Program-made: the position numbers and the translations under genes
From: Pseudomonas fluorescens
Lineage (GTDB): Bacteria > Pseudomonadota > Gammaproteobacteria > Pseudomonadales > Pseudomonadaceae
Assembly: GCF_002022275.1 (NCBI RefSeq)
Contig: NZ_MSDF01000016.1
Location: forward strand, 312,301 to 376,300
DNA length: 64,000 nt
Reading direction: 5' to 3'
Notes under the pieces: model-generated
The model's input: only the letters and a program-made list of their open reading frames with translations
Database searches by the model: none
Told to the model about the DNA's origin: nothing
Shown here: one piece after another, positions 7,931-17,831 of the stretch
Layout: the number at the start of each line of letters is the position of its first letter
Position numbering within the stretch: the first letter of the stretch is position 1

Positions 7931-9667
7931 TTACATACGCTCCAGGGTTTCCAGGCCTAACAGTTCCAGGCCTTGCTTGAGGGTCCGTCCAGCCAGTGCG
8001 GCGAGGCGCAGACGACTGTGCTTTTGGGCTTCGTCGTCGGCAGTGAGGATCGGGCAGTTCTCGTAGAAGCTGGAGAACAGGCCCGCGACTTCATACAAAT
8101 AGGTGCACAGGATGTGCGGCGTGCCTTTCTCGCCGACGCTGTTCAGCACTTCGCCGAATTGCGCGAGCTTGGCGGCCAGTTCCTGTTCGTGCGGCGCTAC
8201 AAGGTTGATCTGGCCTTCGACTTCACTGAAGTCCTTGCCCAGCTTGCGGAACACACCGGCCACGCGGGTGTAGGCATACAGCAGGTACGGCGCGGTGTTG
8301 CCTTCGAAGTTGAGCATCAGTTCGAAGTTGAAGCTGTAGTCGCTGGTGCGGTGCTTGGACAGGTCGGCGTATTTCACTGCGCCAATCCCCACCACGCGGG
8401 CGATGTTGCGCAGGTCGGCTTCGGCCAGCTCCGGGTTTTTTTCCTTCACCAGGGTGTAGGCACGTTCCTGGGCTTCGGTCAGCAGATCAATCAGCTTCAC
8501 GGTGCCGCCGTCACGGGTCTTGAACGGGCGGCCGTCGGCGCCGTTCATGGTGCCGAAGCCCATGTGTTCCATGTGCATCGGGTGGGTGATGAAACCCGCG
8601 CGGCGCGCCACTTCGAATACCTGCTGGAAGTGCAGGGCCTGGCGCTGGTCAACGAAATACAGCGCACGGTCCGCCTTGAGCACGCCGCTGCGGTAGCGCA
8701 CGGCCGCCAGGTCGGTGGTGGCGTAGAGGTAGCCGCCGTCGGCCTTGACGATGATCACCGGCAGCGGCTCGCCGTCGGCAGTCTTGAATTCTTCGAGGAA
8801 CACGCACTGCGCGCCGTTGCTTTCCACCAGCAGGCCCTTGGCCTTGAGGTCGTTGACCACGTTGATCAGGTCGTCGTTGTAGGCGCTTTCGCCCATCACG
8901 TCGGCCATGGTCAATTTAACGTTGAGCAGCTCGTAGATTTCCTGGCAGTGGGACAATGAGATCTCACGGAAACGGCCCCACAGTTCCAGGCATTCCTTGT
9001 CGCCAGCTTGCAGCTTGACCACCAGGCCACGGGCGCGGTCGGCGAATTCTTCGGATTCGTCGAAGCGCTTTTTCGCCGCGCGGTAGAAGTTTTCCAGGTC
9101 CGACAGCTCGTTGCTGGTAATCGGGTTTTCCTGCAGGTAGGCCATCAGCATGCCGAACTGCGTGCCCCAGTCGCCCACGTGGTTCTGACGGATCACGTCG
9201 TCGCCGAGAAACTCCAGCACCCGCGCCACGCCGTCGCCAATGATGGTGGAGCGCAGGTGGCCCACGTGCATCTCTTTGGCCAGGTTCGGCGCCGACAAGT
9301 CGATGGCCACGCGTTGCTGCGGGCCAGCCTTGCGTACGCCGATGTTGGCATCGGCCAGGGCTGCGTCAAGGCGCGATGCCAGGGCCTGGGTGTTCTGGAA
9401 GAAGTTGATAAAGCCGGGGCCGGCGATTTCGGCTTTGGTAACGCTCTCATCGGCAGGCAGCGCGGCGATGATTTTTTCCGCCAGGTCGCGCGGTTTCATG
9501 CCAGCCGGCTTGGACAGCATCATCGCGATGTTGCTGGCGAAGTCGCCGTGGGTCTTGTCGCGGGTGTTTTCCACCTGGATCGCCGGCGTCAGGCCTTCAG
9601 GCAACACACCTTCGTTGACGAGTTGGGTGATGGCTTGTTGGATCAGCTGGCGAATGGTGTCTTTCAT
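7931..9667 (-). CDS. argS: Arginyl-tRNA synthetase
   Basis: Class I aminoacyl-tRNA synthetase that charges tRNA-Arg. It has 578 residues from the ATG at 9667 ([12 protein letters not shown]), the usual length. The HIGH-type signature appears as HVGHLRST. The anticodon-binding C-terminal domain is present, and the final residues LETLERM match the family. The KMSKS motif is degenerate, as in many ArgRS. An in-frame extension seven codons upstream is rejected because the ATG gives the standard N-terminus. It is followed after one base by the FtsN-like gene. Confidence 0.97.
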   Translation of the reverse strand: MKDTIRQLIQQAITQLVNEGVLPEGLTPAIQVENTRDKTHGDFASNIAMMLSKPAGMKPRDLAEKIIAALPADESVTKAEIAGPGFINFFQNTQALASRLDAALADANIGVRKAGPQQRVAIDLSAPNLAKEMHVGHLRSTIIGDGVARVLEFLGDDVIRQNHVGDWGTQFGMLMAYLQENPITSNELSDLENFYRAAKKRFDESEEFADRARGLVVKLQAGDKECLELWGRFREISLSHCQEIYELLNVKLTMADVMGESAYNDDLINVVNDLKAKGLLVESNGAQCVFLEEFKTADGEPLPVIIVKADGGYLYATTDLAAVRYRSGVLKADRALYFVDQRQALHFQQVFEVARRAGFITHPMHMEHMGFGTMNGADGRPFKTRDGGTVKLIDLLTEAQERAYTLVKEKNPELAEADLRNIARVVGIGAVKYADLSKHRTSDYSFNFELMLNFEGNTAPYLLYAYTRVAGVFRKLGKDFSEVEGQINLVAPHEQELAAKLAQFGEVLNSVGEKGTPHILCTYLYEVAGLFSSFYENCPILTADDEAQKHSRLRLAALAGRTLKQGLELLGLETLERM

Positions 9668-9731
9668 GGTGTTCTCTTTCGACCGCAAGCGGCGGCGCGC
9701 GATGCGCAGGTGGAAAAACTGGGCATTATCC

Positions 9732-9860
9732 GTGGCGAGGGCGGGCTTGCCAACCGTTCAGACGGGTTGGTAGACCTGCGGGCCTCATCGCGGGCAAGCC
9801 CGCTCCCACTTTTTAACGGGTGAATACTTCTACATGTGGGAGCTGGCTTGCCTGCGATGA
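9732..9860. repeat. REPIN plus a solitary REP, upstream of argS and downstream of priA
   Basis: GTGGCGAGGGCGGGCTTGCC at 9732 pairs with GGCAAGCCCGCTCCCAC ending at 9809. A lone half-unit, ATGTGGGAGCTGGCTTGCC, follows at 9834-9860 without a mate. Confidence 0.85.
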
Positions 9861-9871
9861 CGGAATTTCTA

Positions 9872-12091
9872 TCAATACAAATCTACGGGATCCACATCCA
9901 GCGACCATCGCACCTGCCGGCCGCTGGGCATTTGCTCCAGCGCAAGCAACCAGCTACTTAATAGCCGATGCAGTGGCGCGCGGGAGCTTGCCTGCAAGAG
10001 TAGCTGAGCGCGATAACGCCCGGCGCGACGTTCCATGGGGGCGGGCACCGGGCCGAGCAGTTCGATGCCGGTCAGACCCAGTTCAACCAATAAACGTTCG
10101 GCGGCGCTGCACGCCTCATCCAGAAAGCCTTCGGCCTGCCCGGGTTTGTGGGCTTCGGCGCGCAACAGGGCCAGATGGGAAAACGGTGGCAAACCGGCCG
10201 AGCGGCGTTCGCTCAAGGCCTGCTCGGCGAAGGCAAAGTAGCCTTGTTCTGTCAGCTGAATCAGTAATGGATGGTCGGCCAAGTGGGTCTGGATAATCAC
10301 CTTGCCCGGCTCTTCTGCACGCCCGGCGCGGCCTGCGACCTGCACGATCAGCTGGGCCATGCGCTCGCTGGCGCGGAAGTCGCCAGAAAACAGGCCGCCG
10401 TCGGCATCCAGGATCGAGACCAGTGTCACCCGTGGAAAGTGATGCCCTTTGGCGAGCATCTGCGTGCCCACCAGAATGCACGGCTGGCCCTTCTGAATGG
10501 TGGCGAACAACTGGTTCATCGCGTCTTTGCGCGAGGTGCTGTCGCGATCGACGCGCAGCACCGGGTAATCCGGGAACAAGATGCCCAGGCGTTCTTCGGC
10601 GCGCTCGGTGCCCGCGCCTACCGGGCGCAAATCGACCTTGCCGCACTGGGGGCAATGGCGCGGCACCCGCTCCACATGGCCGCAGTGGTGGCAGCGCAAT
10701 TCGCCATGGCGCTGGTGCACGGTCATGCGCGCGTCGCAGCGCTCGCACTCGGACATCCAGCCGCAGTCATGGCACAGCAGCGTCGGCGCGAAACCCCGGC
10801 GGTTGAGAAACACCAGGACCTGCTGGCCAGCAGCGAGGGTTTGGCCGATGGCCTGTTGCATCGGGCCGGAAATGCCGCTGTCCAGCGGACGGCTTTTTAC
10901 ATCCAGCCGCAGGAAACGCGGTTGTTTGGCGCCGCCGGCACGCTCGTTGAGGCGCAGGAGGCCATAACGTCCGGTGTAGGCGTTATGCAGGCTCTCCAGG
11001 GACGGCGTGGCCGAACCGAGCACAATCGGGATGTCTTCCTGGCGTGCGCGCACCAGTGCCAGGTCGCGGGCGTGGTAGCGCAGGCCTTCCTGTTGTTTAT
11101 AAGAGCCGTCGTGCTCTTCGTCGATGATGATCAGGCCGGGATTTTTCATCGGGGTGAACAGCGCCGAACGCGTACCGATAATAATGTCGGCCTCGCCGTC
11201 TCGCGCCGCCAGCCAGGACTCCAGGCGCTCACGGTCATTGACCGCCGAATGCACCAGCGCGATGCGTGCATTGAAGCGCTGCTCGAAGCGCGCCAGGGTT
11301 TGCGGGCCGAGGTTAATCTCGGGAATCAGCACCAGCGCCTGTTTGCCGGCCTGCAGGGTTTCGCGGATCAGCTGTAAATAGACTTCGGTTTTGCCGCTGC
11401 CGGTGACGCCGGCCAGCAGGAACGCGTGGAAACTGTCGAAACCGGCGCGAATGGCCTCGTAAGCCGCGCGCTGCTCGGGGTTCAACGGTAATTCCGGCTG
11501 GGCCAGCCAGTGTTCGTGGCGCGGGTCGGGGGCGTGCTTGCGGATTTCCACCTGCACCAGGCCTTTGGCGAGCAACAGGTCGAGGCTGTCTTTGCTCAGC
11601 ATCAGCTTGCTTAATAGCTGATGGGCCACGCCGTGGGGGTGTTGCGCCAACGTCGCCAAGGCTTCACGTTGGCGCGGCGCGCGGGCGATGCGCGGGTCGT
11701 CCAGGCGAAAACCCGGCACGGCGGACCAAAAGCGCTCTTGGCGTGCCTCGGCCAATTCACCCTGGCGCAACAGCACCGGCAATGCCCAGCTCAAGGTATC
11801 GCCCAGGCTGTGCTGGTAATACTGAGCAGTCCACAGGCACAGCTTGAACAAGGCGGGCGGTAGCGGCGCAGTCGCGTCGAGGATCGCGAGTGCAGGCTTG
11901 AGCTTTTCCGCCGGCACTTCGCTGTGGTCGGCGACTTCCACCAGAATACCGATCATTTCCCGCCGCCCGAACGGCACGCGCACGCGCATGCCCGGTTGCA
12001 ACTGCGCCCGCGACACGCCGGCCGGGGCACGGTAGTCGAACAGGCGGCGCAGGGGCGAGGGCAGGGCTAGGCGCAAAATGGCGTCGGGCAC
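9872..12091 (-). CDS. priA: Primosomal replication-restart helicase PriA
   Basis: A 3'-to-5' superfamily 2 DNA helicase that reloads the replisome at stalled forks. It has 739 residues. The N-terminal DNA-binding part is followed by Walker A GVTGSGKT, a DEEH Walker B, and a zinc-binding insertion with eight Cys in CxxC-type pairs (CHDCGWMSECERC ... CHHCG ... CPQCG). Helicase motifs V-VI (VGTQMLAKGHHF and QVAGRAGR) follow. The start is the GTG at 12091, giving MPDAILRLALP. The ribosome site is weak. It runs divergently from rpmE. Confidence 0.96.
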   Translation of the reverse strand: MPDAILRLALPSPLRRLFDYRAPAGVSRAQLQPGMRVRVPFGRREMIGILVEVADHSEVPAEKLKPALAILDATAPLPPALFKLCLWTAQYYQHSLGDTLSWALPVLLRQGELAEARQERFWSAVPGFRLDDPRIARAPRQREALATLAQHPHGVAHQLLSKLMLSKDSLDLLLAKGLVQVEIRKHAPDPRHEHWLAQPELPLNPEQRAAYEAIRAGFDSFHAFLLAGVTGSGKTEVYLQLIRETLQAGKQALVLIPEINLGPQTLARFEQRFNARIALVHSAVNDRERLESWLAARDGEADIIIGTRSALFTPMKNPGLIIIDEEHDGSYKQQEGLRYHARDLALVRARQEDIPIVLGSATPSLESLHNAYTGRYGLLRLNERAGGAKQPRFLRLDVKSRPLDSGISGPMQQAIGQTLAAGQQVLVFLNRRGFAPTLLCHDCGWMSECERCDARMTVHQRHGELRCHHCGHVERVPRHCPQCGKVDLRPVGAGTERAEERLGILFPDYPVLRVDRDSTSRKDAMNQLFATIQKGQPCILVGTQMLAKGHHFPRVTLVSILDADGGLFSGDFRASERMAQLIVQVAGRAGRAEEPGKVIIQTHLADHPLLIQLTEQGYFAFAEQALSERRSAGLPPFSHLALLRAEAHKPGQAEGFLDEACSAAERLLVELGLTGIELLGPVPAPMERRAGRYRAQLLLQASSRAPLHRLLSSWLLALEQMPSGRQVRWSLDVDPVDLY

Positions 12092-12179
12092 GCGGGGGTC
12101 TCATCTATATAGGCAGGCGATGGTACAGGGGCGGGAGCCTAGCAGACCTGTGGTGGAGGTGTCCCGTCTGAGGTGCTTC

Positions 12180-12348
12180 TGTGGGAGCTGGGCGCACTGT
12201 GGCGAGCAGGCTTGCCCTGCGTTGGGGCGCGCAGCGGCCCCGGTGTCCGCAGCGAGTTTCAACTGCAAAATCGCACTGGCCTTATTGGGGCTGCTTCGCA
12301 GCCCAGCGCAGGGCAAGCCTGCTCGCCACAACAAGCCCGGCTCCCACA
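12180..12348. repeat. Large composite REPIN between priA and rpmE
   Basis: The outer arms TGTGGGAGC... and ...GGCTCCCACA enclose a second pair, GTGGCGAGCAGGCTTGCCCTGCG and its inverse, around an 80-base spacer. Together with the rpmE promoter and leader it accounts for most of the 423-bp gap 12092-12514. I see no gene in the gap. Confidence 0.85.
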
Positions 12349-12417
12349 TAGAGTGCGGTGGGCCATGTTTTTCTGATGAAAGGGGCTTATATGTGTGGAA
12401 TCGACCGGCACCGCCGC

Positions 12418-12445
12418 TTGCGCGATTAAAAAGGTCTGGTAGAAT
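12418..12445 (+). promoter_or_regulatory. Sigma-70-type promoter of rpmE
   Basis: TTGCGC (12418-12423), a 16-base spacer, then TAGAAT (12440-12445), placed 70 bp before the L31 start codon. Confidence 0.6.
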
Positions 12446-12459
12446 CCGCGGCCTAATTA

Positions 12460-12496
12460 CGTGCGGTATTCGACAATAGTGTCGAGTGGCGGCACG
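12460..12496 (+). promoter_or_regulatory. Candidate structured 5' leader of rpmE (L31 autoregulation)
   Basis: An inner perfect hairpin, TCGACA-ATAG-TGTCGA (12470-12485), sits inside an outer helix CGTGC (12460-12464) / GCACG (12492-12496), just before the ribosome site GAGGAAG. L31 leaders that bind their own protein are known in gammaproteobacteria. Assigning this structure to that class is an inference. Confidence 0.5.
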
Positions 12497-12514
12497 CTAG
12501 CCCGAGGAAGTGCC

Positions 12515-12751
12515 ATGAAAGCCGATATCCATCCAGCGTACGAAGTCATCGACGTAACTTGCAGCTGCGGCAACAAGTTCCAGACCCGTTCGAACCTGTG
12601 CAAGCCACTGGGTACTGACGTATGCAACGAGTGCCACCCGTTCTACACCGGTAAGCAGAAAACTCTGGACACCGGCGGCCGTGTGCAGCGCTTTGCTGAT
12701 CGTTTCGGTACTTTCGGCAAAAAACCTGCTGCAGCTACTCCAGCAGAGTAA
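12515..12751 (+). CDS. rpmE: 50S ribosomal protein L31, zinc-binding form
   Basis: A 78-residue large-subunit protein. The ATG at 12515 follows GAGGAAG by four bases. It is the Cys-containing (C+) type: C-S-C-G near residue 16 and C-N-E-C near 37-40 form the zinc site, so it can serve as a zinc reserve. Pseudomonads often carry a second, Cys-lacking paralog elsewhere under Zur control; none is in this window. The gene is monocistronic, with a strong terminator 40 bp downstream. Confidence 0.97.
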   Translation: MKADIHPAYEVIDVTCSCGNKFQTRSNLCKPLGTDVCNECHPFYTGKQKTLDTGGRVQRFADRFGTFGKKPAAATPAE

Positions 12752-12755
12752 GGCT

Positions 12756-12816
12756 CAAAAGCCTTCAGGGCTTTTGCAAGCTGATGAAAAAGGCGTCCCT
12801 TGTGGACGCCTTTTTT
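12756..12816 (+). terminator. rpmE terminator region (two hairpins)
   Basis: A first stem, CAAAAGCC/GGCTTTTG (12756-12776), is followed by GGCGTCC/GGACGCC (12792-12810) with TTTTTT at 12811-12816. The second is a classical intrinsic terminator. Confidence 0.9.
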
Positions 12817-13039
12817 GTACCTGCGATTTGGCAGAGCGCCCCTCAAATCGAATTTAAACAAAAAATTGTAGACATTTTTTAATTCGATTGTGAACAGTTG
12901 AGCCCTTGTATCCCGTGGCTCTTGGCCAAAAGTCGTAGCGCAGGGCCCTTGACACCTGTGACTGCCCAGTCTTGTAGGGACTTTACGACACGCGTATCCT
13001 CGGCGGTCCGTCGACCAACAGTAAAAGCGGAATGCCGAT

Positions 13040-14308
13040 ATGTCTGATTTGAAAACTGCCGCTCTCGAATATCATGCCCATCCTCGTCCGGGAAAGCTGA
13101 GTGTAGAGCTCACCAAAGCCACTGCCACCGCCCGCGACCTGTCGCTGGCCTACAGCCCTGGCGTTGCCGAGCCCGTACGTGAAATCGCCCGCGACCCTGA
13201 ACTGGCGTACAAGTACACCGGCAAAGGCAACCTGGTTGCAGTGATTTCCGATGGCACCGCGATTCTCGGCCTGGGCAACCTCGGCCCATTGGCATCCAAG
13301 CCAGTCATGGAAGGTAAAGGCGTGCTGTTCAAGCGCTTTGCCGGCATCGACGTTTTCGACATCGAAGTCGATTCCGAGAGCCCGCAAGCTTTCATCGACA
13401 CCGTTAAGCGCATCTCCATCACCTTCGGTGGCATCAACCTGGAAGACATCAAGGCACCTGAGTGCTTCGAGATCGAAAAGGCCCTGATCGAACAGTGCGA
13501 CATCCCGGTATTCCACGATGACCAGCACGGCACCGCGATCGTTACTGCGGCCGGCATGATCAACGCTCTGGAAATCGCGGGTAAAACCCTGGCTGACGCG
13601 CAGATCGTCTGCCTGGGCGCCGGCGCTGCTGCCATCTCCTGCATGAAATTGCTGGTGAGCATGGGCGCCAAGCTGGAAAACATCTTCATGGTCGACAGCA
13701 AGGGCGTTGTTCAGTCCGAGCGTACCGACCTGAACCAGTACAAGGCGATGTTTGCCCACGCGACCGACAAGCGCACCCTGGCTGACGCCCTTGACGGTGC
13801 AGACGTGTTCGTCGGCCTGTCCGGCCCGAACCTGCTCAGCGCCGAAGGCCTGAAATCCATGGCGGCCAACCCGATCGTGTTCGCCTGCTCCAACCCGGAT
13901 CCGGAAATCTCGCCTGAGCTGGCTCACGCCACTCGCAGCGATGTGATCATGGCTACCGGCCGTTCGGACTACCCGAACCAGGTCAACAACGTACTGGGCT
14001 TCCCGTTCATCTTCCGTGGTGCCCTGGACGTTCGCGCCAAGCGCATCAACGAAGAGATGAAAGTCGCTGCCGCCAATGCCCTGCGTGAACTGGCCAAGCT
14101 GCCGGTGCCTCAGGAAGTGTGCGACGCCTACGGCGGTATCAAGCTGGAATTCGGCCGTGAGTACATCATTCCGAAACCAATGGATAAGCGCCTGATCACC
14201 CTGATCTCCGATGCCGTGGCCAAAGCCGCCATCGAGACCGGTGTGGCTACCCTGCCGTATCCGAAGCACTACCCGCTGCAAAGCGTGGATGATGTGTTCA
14301 ACGGCTAA
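13040..14308 (+). CDS. maeB: Malic enzyme, short form without phosphotransacetylase domain
   Basis: Oxidative decarboxylation of malate to pyruvate with, most likely, NADP+. It has 422 residues, matching the short bacterial malic enzymes rather than the roughly 760-residue MaeB with a phosphotransacetylase domain. The conserved N-terminal block SPGVAEPV, the malate/metal region (FHDDQHGTA) and a Rossmann glycine motif (GAGAAAISC) are present. The 288-bp upstream gap holds the rpmE terminator and an AT-rich stretch around 12854-12890 that probably contains its promoter. NADP preference and the gene symbol are inferred by homology. Confidence 0.92.
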   Translation: MSDLKTAALEYHAHPRPGKLSVELTKATATARDLSLAYSPGVAEPVREIARDPELAYKYTGKGNLVAVISDGTAILGLGNLGPLASKPVMEGKGVLFKRFAGIDVFDIEVDSESPQAFIDTVKRISITFGGINLEDIKAPECFEIEKALIEQCDIPVFHDDQHGTAIVTAAGMINALEIAGKTLADAQIVCLGAGAAAISCMKLLVSMGAKLENIFMVDSKGVVQSERTDLNQYKAMFAHATDKRTLADALDGADVFVGLSGPNLLSAEGLKSMAANPIVFACSNPDPEISPELAHATRSDVIMATGRSDYPNQVNNVLGFPFIFRGALDVRAKRINEEMKVAAANALRELAKLPVPQEVCDAYGGIKLEFGREYIIPKPMDKRLITLISDAVAKAAIETGVATLPYPKHYPLQSVDDVFNG

Positions 14309-14327
14309 GCCGTTGTAGCGCACCAAC

Positions 14328-14363
14328 AAAAAGCCCCGGCTCTCGCGAGTCGGGGCTTTTTTA
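14328..14363 (+). terminator. Malic enzyme terminator
   Basis: The stem GCCCCG / CGGGGC around a CTCGCGAG core is flanked by A-run and T-run (TTTTTT). It could work in both directions. Confidence 0.9.
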
Positions 14364-14402
14364 TTGCTGGATGAACACGGTCACAGGGCGCCGGATAAAC
14401 CC

Positions 14403-14474
14403 TGTGGGAGCCGGGCTTGCCCGCGATGGCGGTGTATCAGGTAGACCACTATCGCAGGCAAGCCAGCTCCCACA
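14403..14474. repeat. REPIN between malic enzyme and mrcA
   Basis: TGTGGGAGCCGGGCTTGCCCGCGAT and the inverse ATCGCAGGCAAGCCAGCTCCCACA with a short spacer. It lies between two convergent genes. Confidence 0.9.
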
Positions 14475-14491
14475 TTGGAGCGACGTTCATC

Positions 14492-16957
14492 CTAGAACAG
14501 ATCGATCGGCGCCGCCTCGTCCGCCGGCAGCGGGCTGCCTGGCGCTACGCCGTTGCCCAGCTCGTTGACCGACGGCGGCGTGTCTTCGCTCTTGAACAGT
14601 TCGAAGTACGCGTTCGGCGTGCTAGGCGATGCCGCGCGGCCGCTGACCGGGTCAATCCGCAGGCTCAGGATGCCTTCCGGCTCAGCCTGGGTGTGCAGCG
14701 GCTTGTCCTTCAGGGCGGCGCCCATGTAGCTCATCCAGATCGGCAGTGCGACGGTGCCACCGAATTCGCGACGGCCCAGGCTTTCCGGCTGGTCGTAGCC
14801 GGTCCACACGGTGGTCACGTAGTCGCCGTTGTAGCCCGAGAACCAGGCGTCCTTGGAGTCGTTGGTGGTACCGGTCTTGCCCGCGATATCCGCACGGCCC
14901 AAGGCCAGTGCACGGCGGCCGGTACCTTTCTTGATCACGTCTTCCAGGATGCTGTTGAGAATGAAGGTGGTTCGGCCATCCACCACACGCTCTGCGACAG
15001 CAGGCGCTTGTGGTTCAGTCGGCGCTGCTGCATTTGTGGCAGGCGCTGTGCCCGGCGTCGGGTTGATGGTGATGCCGCCGTTGGTCGGCGCCGCAATGCC
15101 ATCCGGCGCCGCAATGCCGTTAACCACGTCACCCGGCACGCGTGGCGGGTTGGCGGTGAACAGGGTGTCGCCATTGCGGCTTTCGATCTTGTCGATCAGG
15201 TACGGCGTAATCTTGTAGCCGCCGTTGGCAAAGGTGCTCCAGCCAGTGGCGATTTCCATCGGCGTAAGGGTCGCGGTGCCGAGGGCCAGGGACAGGTTCG
15301 GTGGCAGGTCCGACTTGTTGAAGCCAAAGCGTGTGATGTAGTCGATGGTCTTGCCTACGCCCATCGCTTGCAGCAGGCGGATCGACACCAGGTTGCGCGA
15401 CTTGTACAACGCCTCGCGCACACGGATCGGGCCGAGGAAGGTGTTGGTGTCGTTCTTCGGGCGCCAGACCTTGTCCAGATACTCGTCGACAAACACGATC
15501 GGCGCGTCGTTGACCAGGCTGGCGGCGGTGTAGCCGTTGTCCAGCGCGGCGCTGTAGATGAATGGCTTAAAGCTCGAGCCCGGCTGGCGCTTGGCTTGGG
15601 TGGCGCGGTTGTAGTTGCTCTGTTCGAAGGCAAAACCGCCGACCAGGGCGCGGATCGCACCGTTTTGTGGGTCCAGTGACACCAGTGCGCCTTGGGCCAG
15701 TGGTACCTGGCTGAATTTCAGGCTGTCGTCTTTCTGGCGTTGCACACGGATCAAGTCGCCCACCTGGGCCACGTCCGAGGGCTGTTTCGGCATCGGCCCC
15801 ATGCTGTTGGTGTTCAGGAAAGGGCGTGCCCATTTCATGCTGTCCCACGGCACAAGCGCCTCGCCCGTGCGGGTCAGCACCTGCACACCGTCTTTCTTCA
15901 CCTGGGTGACGATGGCCGGCTCCAGGCCGCTGATCGGGCGTTGTTTGCCCAGTTCTGTGGTCCAGGCGCTCAGGGTTTTGCCTGGCAGGCGTGATTCAGG
16001 GCCGCGATAGCCGTGACGCTGGTCATACGTGATCAGGCCTGCGTGCACCGAGTTATTGGCGATGTCCTGCAAGTTGCTCGGCACCGTGGTGGTCACACGG
16101 AAACCTTCGGTGTAGGCCTCGCTGCCATAACGCCCGACCATTTCGGCGCGGGCCATTTCGGCGATGTACGGCGCATTCACTTCCGGTGTCGGCACGTGGT
16201 AGCTGGCGTTCAGCGGTTCGGCCACGGCGCTTTCGTAAGCGGCCTGGTCGATCTTGCCCAGCTTGTACATGCGGCCCAGGATCCAGTCGCGACGCTCTTT
16301 GCTGCGCGCCGGGTTGGCCAGCGGGTTGAAGCGCGAAGGCGCCTTGGGCAGGCCGGCGATCATTGCCATCTGCGCCAGGCTGGCGTCACGAATCGACTTG
16401 CCGTAGTAGACCTGAGAGGCGGCCTCGATCCCGTAAGCGCGGTTGCCCAGGTAGATTTTGTTCACGTACAGCTCAAGGATCTCGTCCTTGGTCAGCTGAC
16501 GTTCGATTTGCAGCGCCAGCAGAATTTCGGTGGCTTTGCGCGAAAAGCTGCGCTCGCTGGTAAGGAAGAAGTTCTTCGCCACCTGCATGGTAATGGTGCT
16601 GCCGCCGGATTGAATGTGTCCGCTTTTTACCAACTGAGTCGCCGCACGCACCAGGCTGCTGGGGTCAACGCCGTAGTGGTTGGCGAAATTATCGTCTTCC
16701 GCCGAGAGCAGGGCATTGATGAAGTTGGGCGGAATTTCGGCGAAACGGATCGGTGTGCGGCGCATTTCGCCGAACTCCGCGATCAGCTTTTCATCGCTGC
16801 TGTAGACCCGCAAAGGAATCTGCAACTGGATACTTCTGAGCGCCTCTACGGAGGGCAAACCCGGACTAAGGTAGAGGTATGCACCGCTGAGTACGAGCAG
16901 CAGCCCGCAGACGATCGCGACAATGGAGTACCCGAAAAACTTCAGCAGACGAATCAA
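14492..16957 (-). CDS. mrcA: Penicillin-binding protein 1A, bifunctional peptidoglycan synthase
   Basis: Polymerises glycan strands and cross-links peptides in the periplasm. It has 821 residues with one N-terminal membrane anchor (about 8-30). The GT51 transglycosylase domain has its catalytic Glu in AEDDNF (Glu87). The transpeptidase has SSFK (Ser461), SRN (519-521) and KTGTT near residue 700. The 14-residue-scale Pro/Ala/Thr-rich insertion between the SRN and KTG motifs is typical of pseudomonad PBP1a. The start chosen is the TTG at 16957 (MIRLLKFFGYS); the exact start is uncertain. It is divergent from the pilM operon, with a shared 217-bp region. Confidence 0.94.
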   Translation of the reverse strand: MIRLLKFFGYSIVAIVCGLLLVLSGAYLYLSPGLPSVEALRSIQLQIPLRVYSSDEKLIAEFGEMRRTPIRFAEIPPNFINALLSAEDDNFANHYGVDPSSLVRAATQLVKSGHIQSGGSTITMQVAKNFFLTSERSFSRKATEILLALQIERQLTKDEILELYVNKIYLGNRAYGIEAASQVYYGKSIRDASLAQMAMIAGLPKAPSRFNPLANPARSKERRDWILGRMYKLGKIDQAAYESAVAEPLNASYHVPTPEVNAPYIAEMARAEMVGRYGSEAYTEGFRVTTTVPSNLQDIANNSVHAGLITYDQRHGYRGPESRLPGKTLSAWTTELGKQRPISGLEPAIVTQVKKDGVQVLTRTGEALVPWDSMKWARPFLNTNSMGPMPKQPSDVAQVGDLIRVQRQKDDSLKFSQVPLAQGALVSLDPQNGAIRALVGGFAFEQSNYNRATQAKRQPGSSFKPFIYSAALDNGYTAASLVNDAPIVFVDEYLDKVWRPKNDTNTFLGPIRVREALYKSRNLVSIRLLQAMGVGKTIDYITRFGFNKSDLPPNLSLALGTATLTPMEIATGWSTFANGGYKITPYLIDKIESRNGDTLFTANPPRVPGDVVNGIAAPDGIAAPTNGGITINPTPGTAPATNAAAPTEPQAPAVAERVVDGRTTFILNSILEDVIKKGTGRRALALGRADIAGKTGTTNDSKDAWFSGYNGDYVTTVWTGYDQPESLGRREFGGTVALPIWMSYMGAALKDKPLHTQAEPEGILSLRIDPVSGRAASPSTPNAYFELFKSEDTPPSVNELGNGVAPGSPLPADEAAPIDLF

Positions 16958-17174
16958 GGCTTTTGGATTTCCAGAGAAAAGAATGAGTTAGGCGTCGGGG
17001 CATGCATGACAAACGATGGATCGACCCGGGCAGCAGATAAAAAGCGGGAAAAAACGCTGGGCATTAAAGCATTTTCGGCCTTGGGCGTCATTCGTGGGGC
17101 TCAAACAAGTCGACCGAATGCACGGAGCCCAGCGGCAATCAGGCGGTATGACAGGCAAAGTTTTAGGGAGTTTT

Positions 17175-17831
17175 ATGAGAAAGGGATTTTTCAGGCGAAA
17201 AGTTGACACCGTTCTGGGCGTCGACATCAATGACAGCCACGTCAAACTGATCGAACTGGGCCATTCGGCCGGCGGGTATACCGTCGAAAGCTATGCCACG
17301 CAGGCGCTTCCTGCTCACGCGGTGGTCGACGGGACGCTGCTGGATCTGGACGCTGTGGGCCAAGCGCTGCTCCAGGCATTGTTGCGTTTGCGCACATCGG
17401 CCCGGCAGGCAGCGGTTGCAGTGGCGGGCCCCTCGGTCATCACACGGGTGATCGAGATGCAAGCGGGCCTCAGCGACGAAGAGATAGCCTGGGTGATCCA
17501 GATGGAGGCCGATCAGTACATTCCGTATCCACTGGACGATGTTGCCATCGACTTCCAGGTGCGCGGCCCTTCACCTCAGGATTCTGCGCGAGTCGAGGTG
17601 GTACTCGCCGCGTGTCTGAAGGCGCAGGTCGAAGCGCGTGAAGCGGTTTTGGCCCTGGCAGGGCTGGTTGCGAGGGTGGTGGATGTGGAAGGGTTTGCAT
17701 TGGAGCGCGCTTGCCGTCAGGATTTCGCCAGCTTCACGCCGGGCTATCGAGTCGATAGCGCACACTGGGCCGTGGATGCCCACGGGATGGGAATTGCTTG
17801 CGGGTTGGCCCTGAGGAGTTTCGCTCAATGA
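17175..17831 (+). CDS. pilM: Short PilM-like (HofM-like) actin-fold protein with a C-terminal lobe deletion
   Basis: Cytoplasmic actin-like partner of PilN in type IV pilus or competence machines. It has 218 residues from the ATG at 17175 (GGGAG upstream); standard PilM has about 354. Residues 1-175 align well by eye: phosphate-1 region GVDINDSHVKLIEL and the strongly conserved EADQYIPYPLDDVAIDFQV. After ALERACRQD about 135 residues are missing, including the phosphate-2 and adenosine motifs. The frame then resumes with the last family helix (GIACGLALRSF). Nucleotide binding is therefore doubtful, while the face that docks PilN may remain. It overlaps pilN by ATGA. E. coli HofM (about 259 residues) is also short. 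Confidence 0.85.
   Translation: MRKGFFRRKVDTVLGVDINDSHVKLIELGHSAGGYTVESYATQALPAHAVVDGTLLDLDAVGQALLQALLRLRTSARQAAVAVAGPSVITRVIEMQAGLSDEEIAWVIQMEADQYIPYPLDDVAIDFQVRGPSPQDSARVEVVLAACLKAQVEAREAVLALAGLVARVVDVEGFALERACRQDFASFTPGYRVDSAHWAVDAHGMGIACGLALRSFAQ

Noticed and set aside
12078..12479. A 133-codon plus-strand frame between priA and rpmE
   Set aside because: It is almost entirely REP sequence and overlaps the rpmE promoter.
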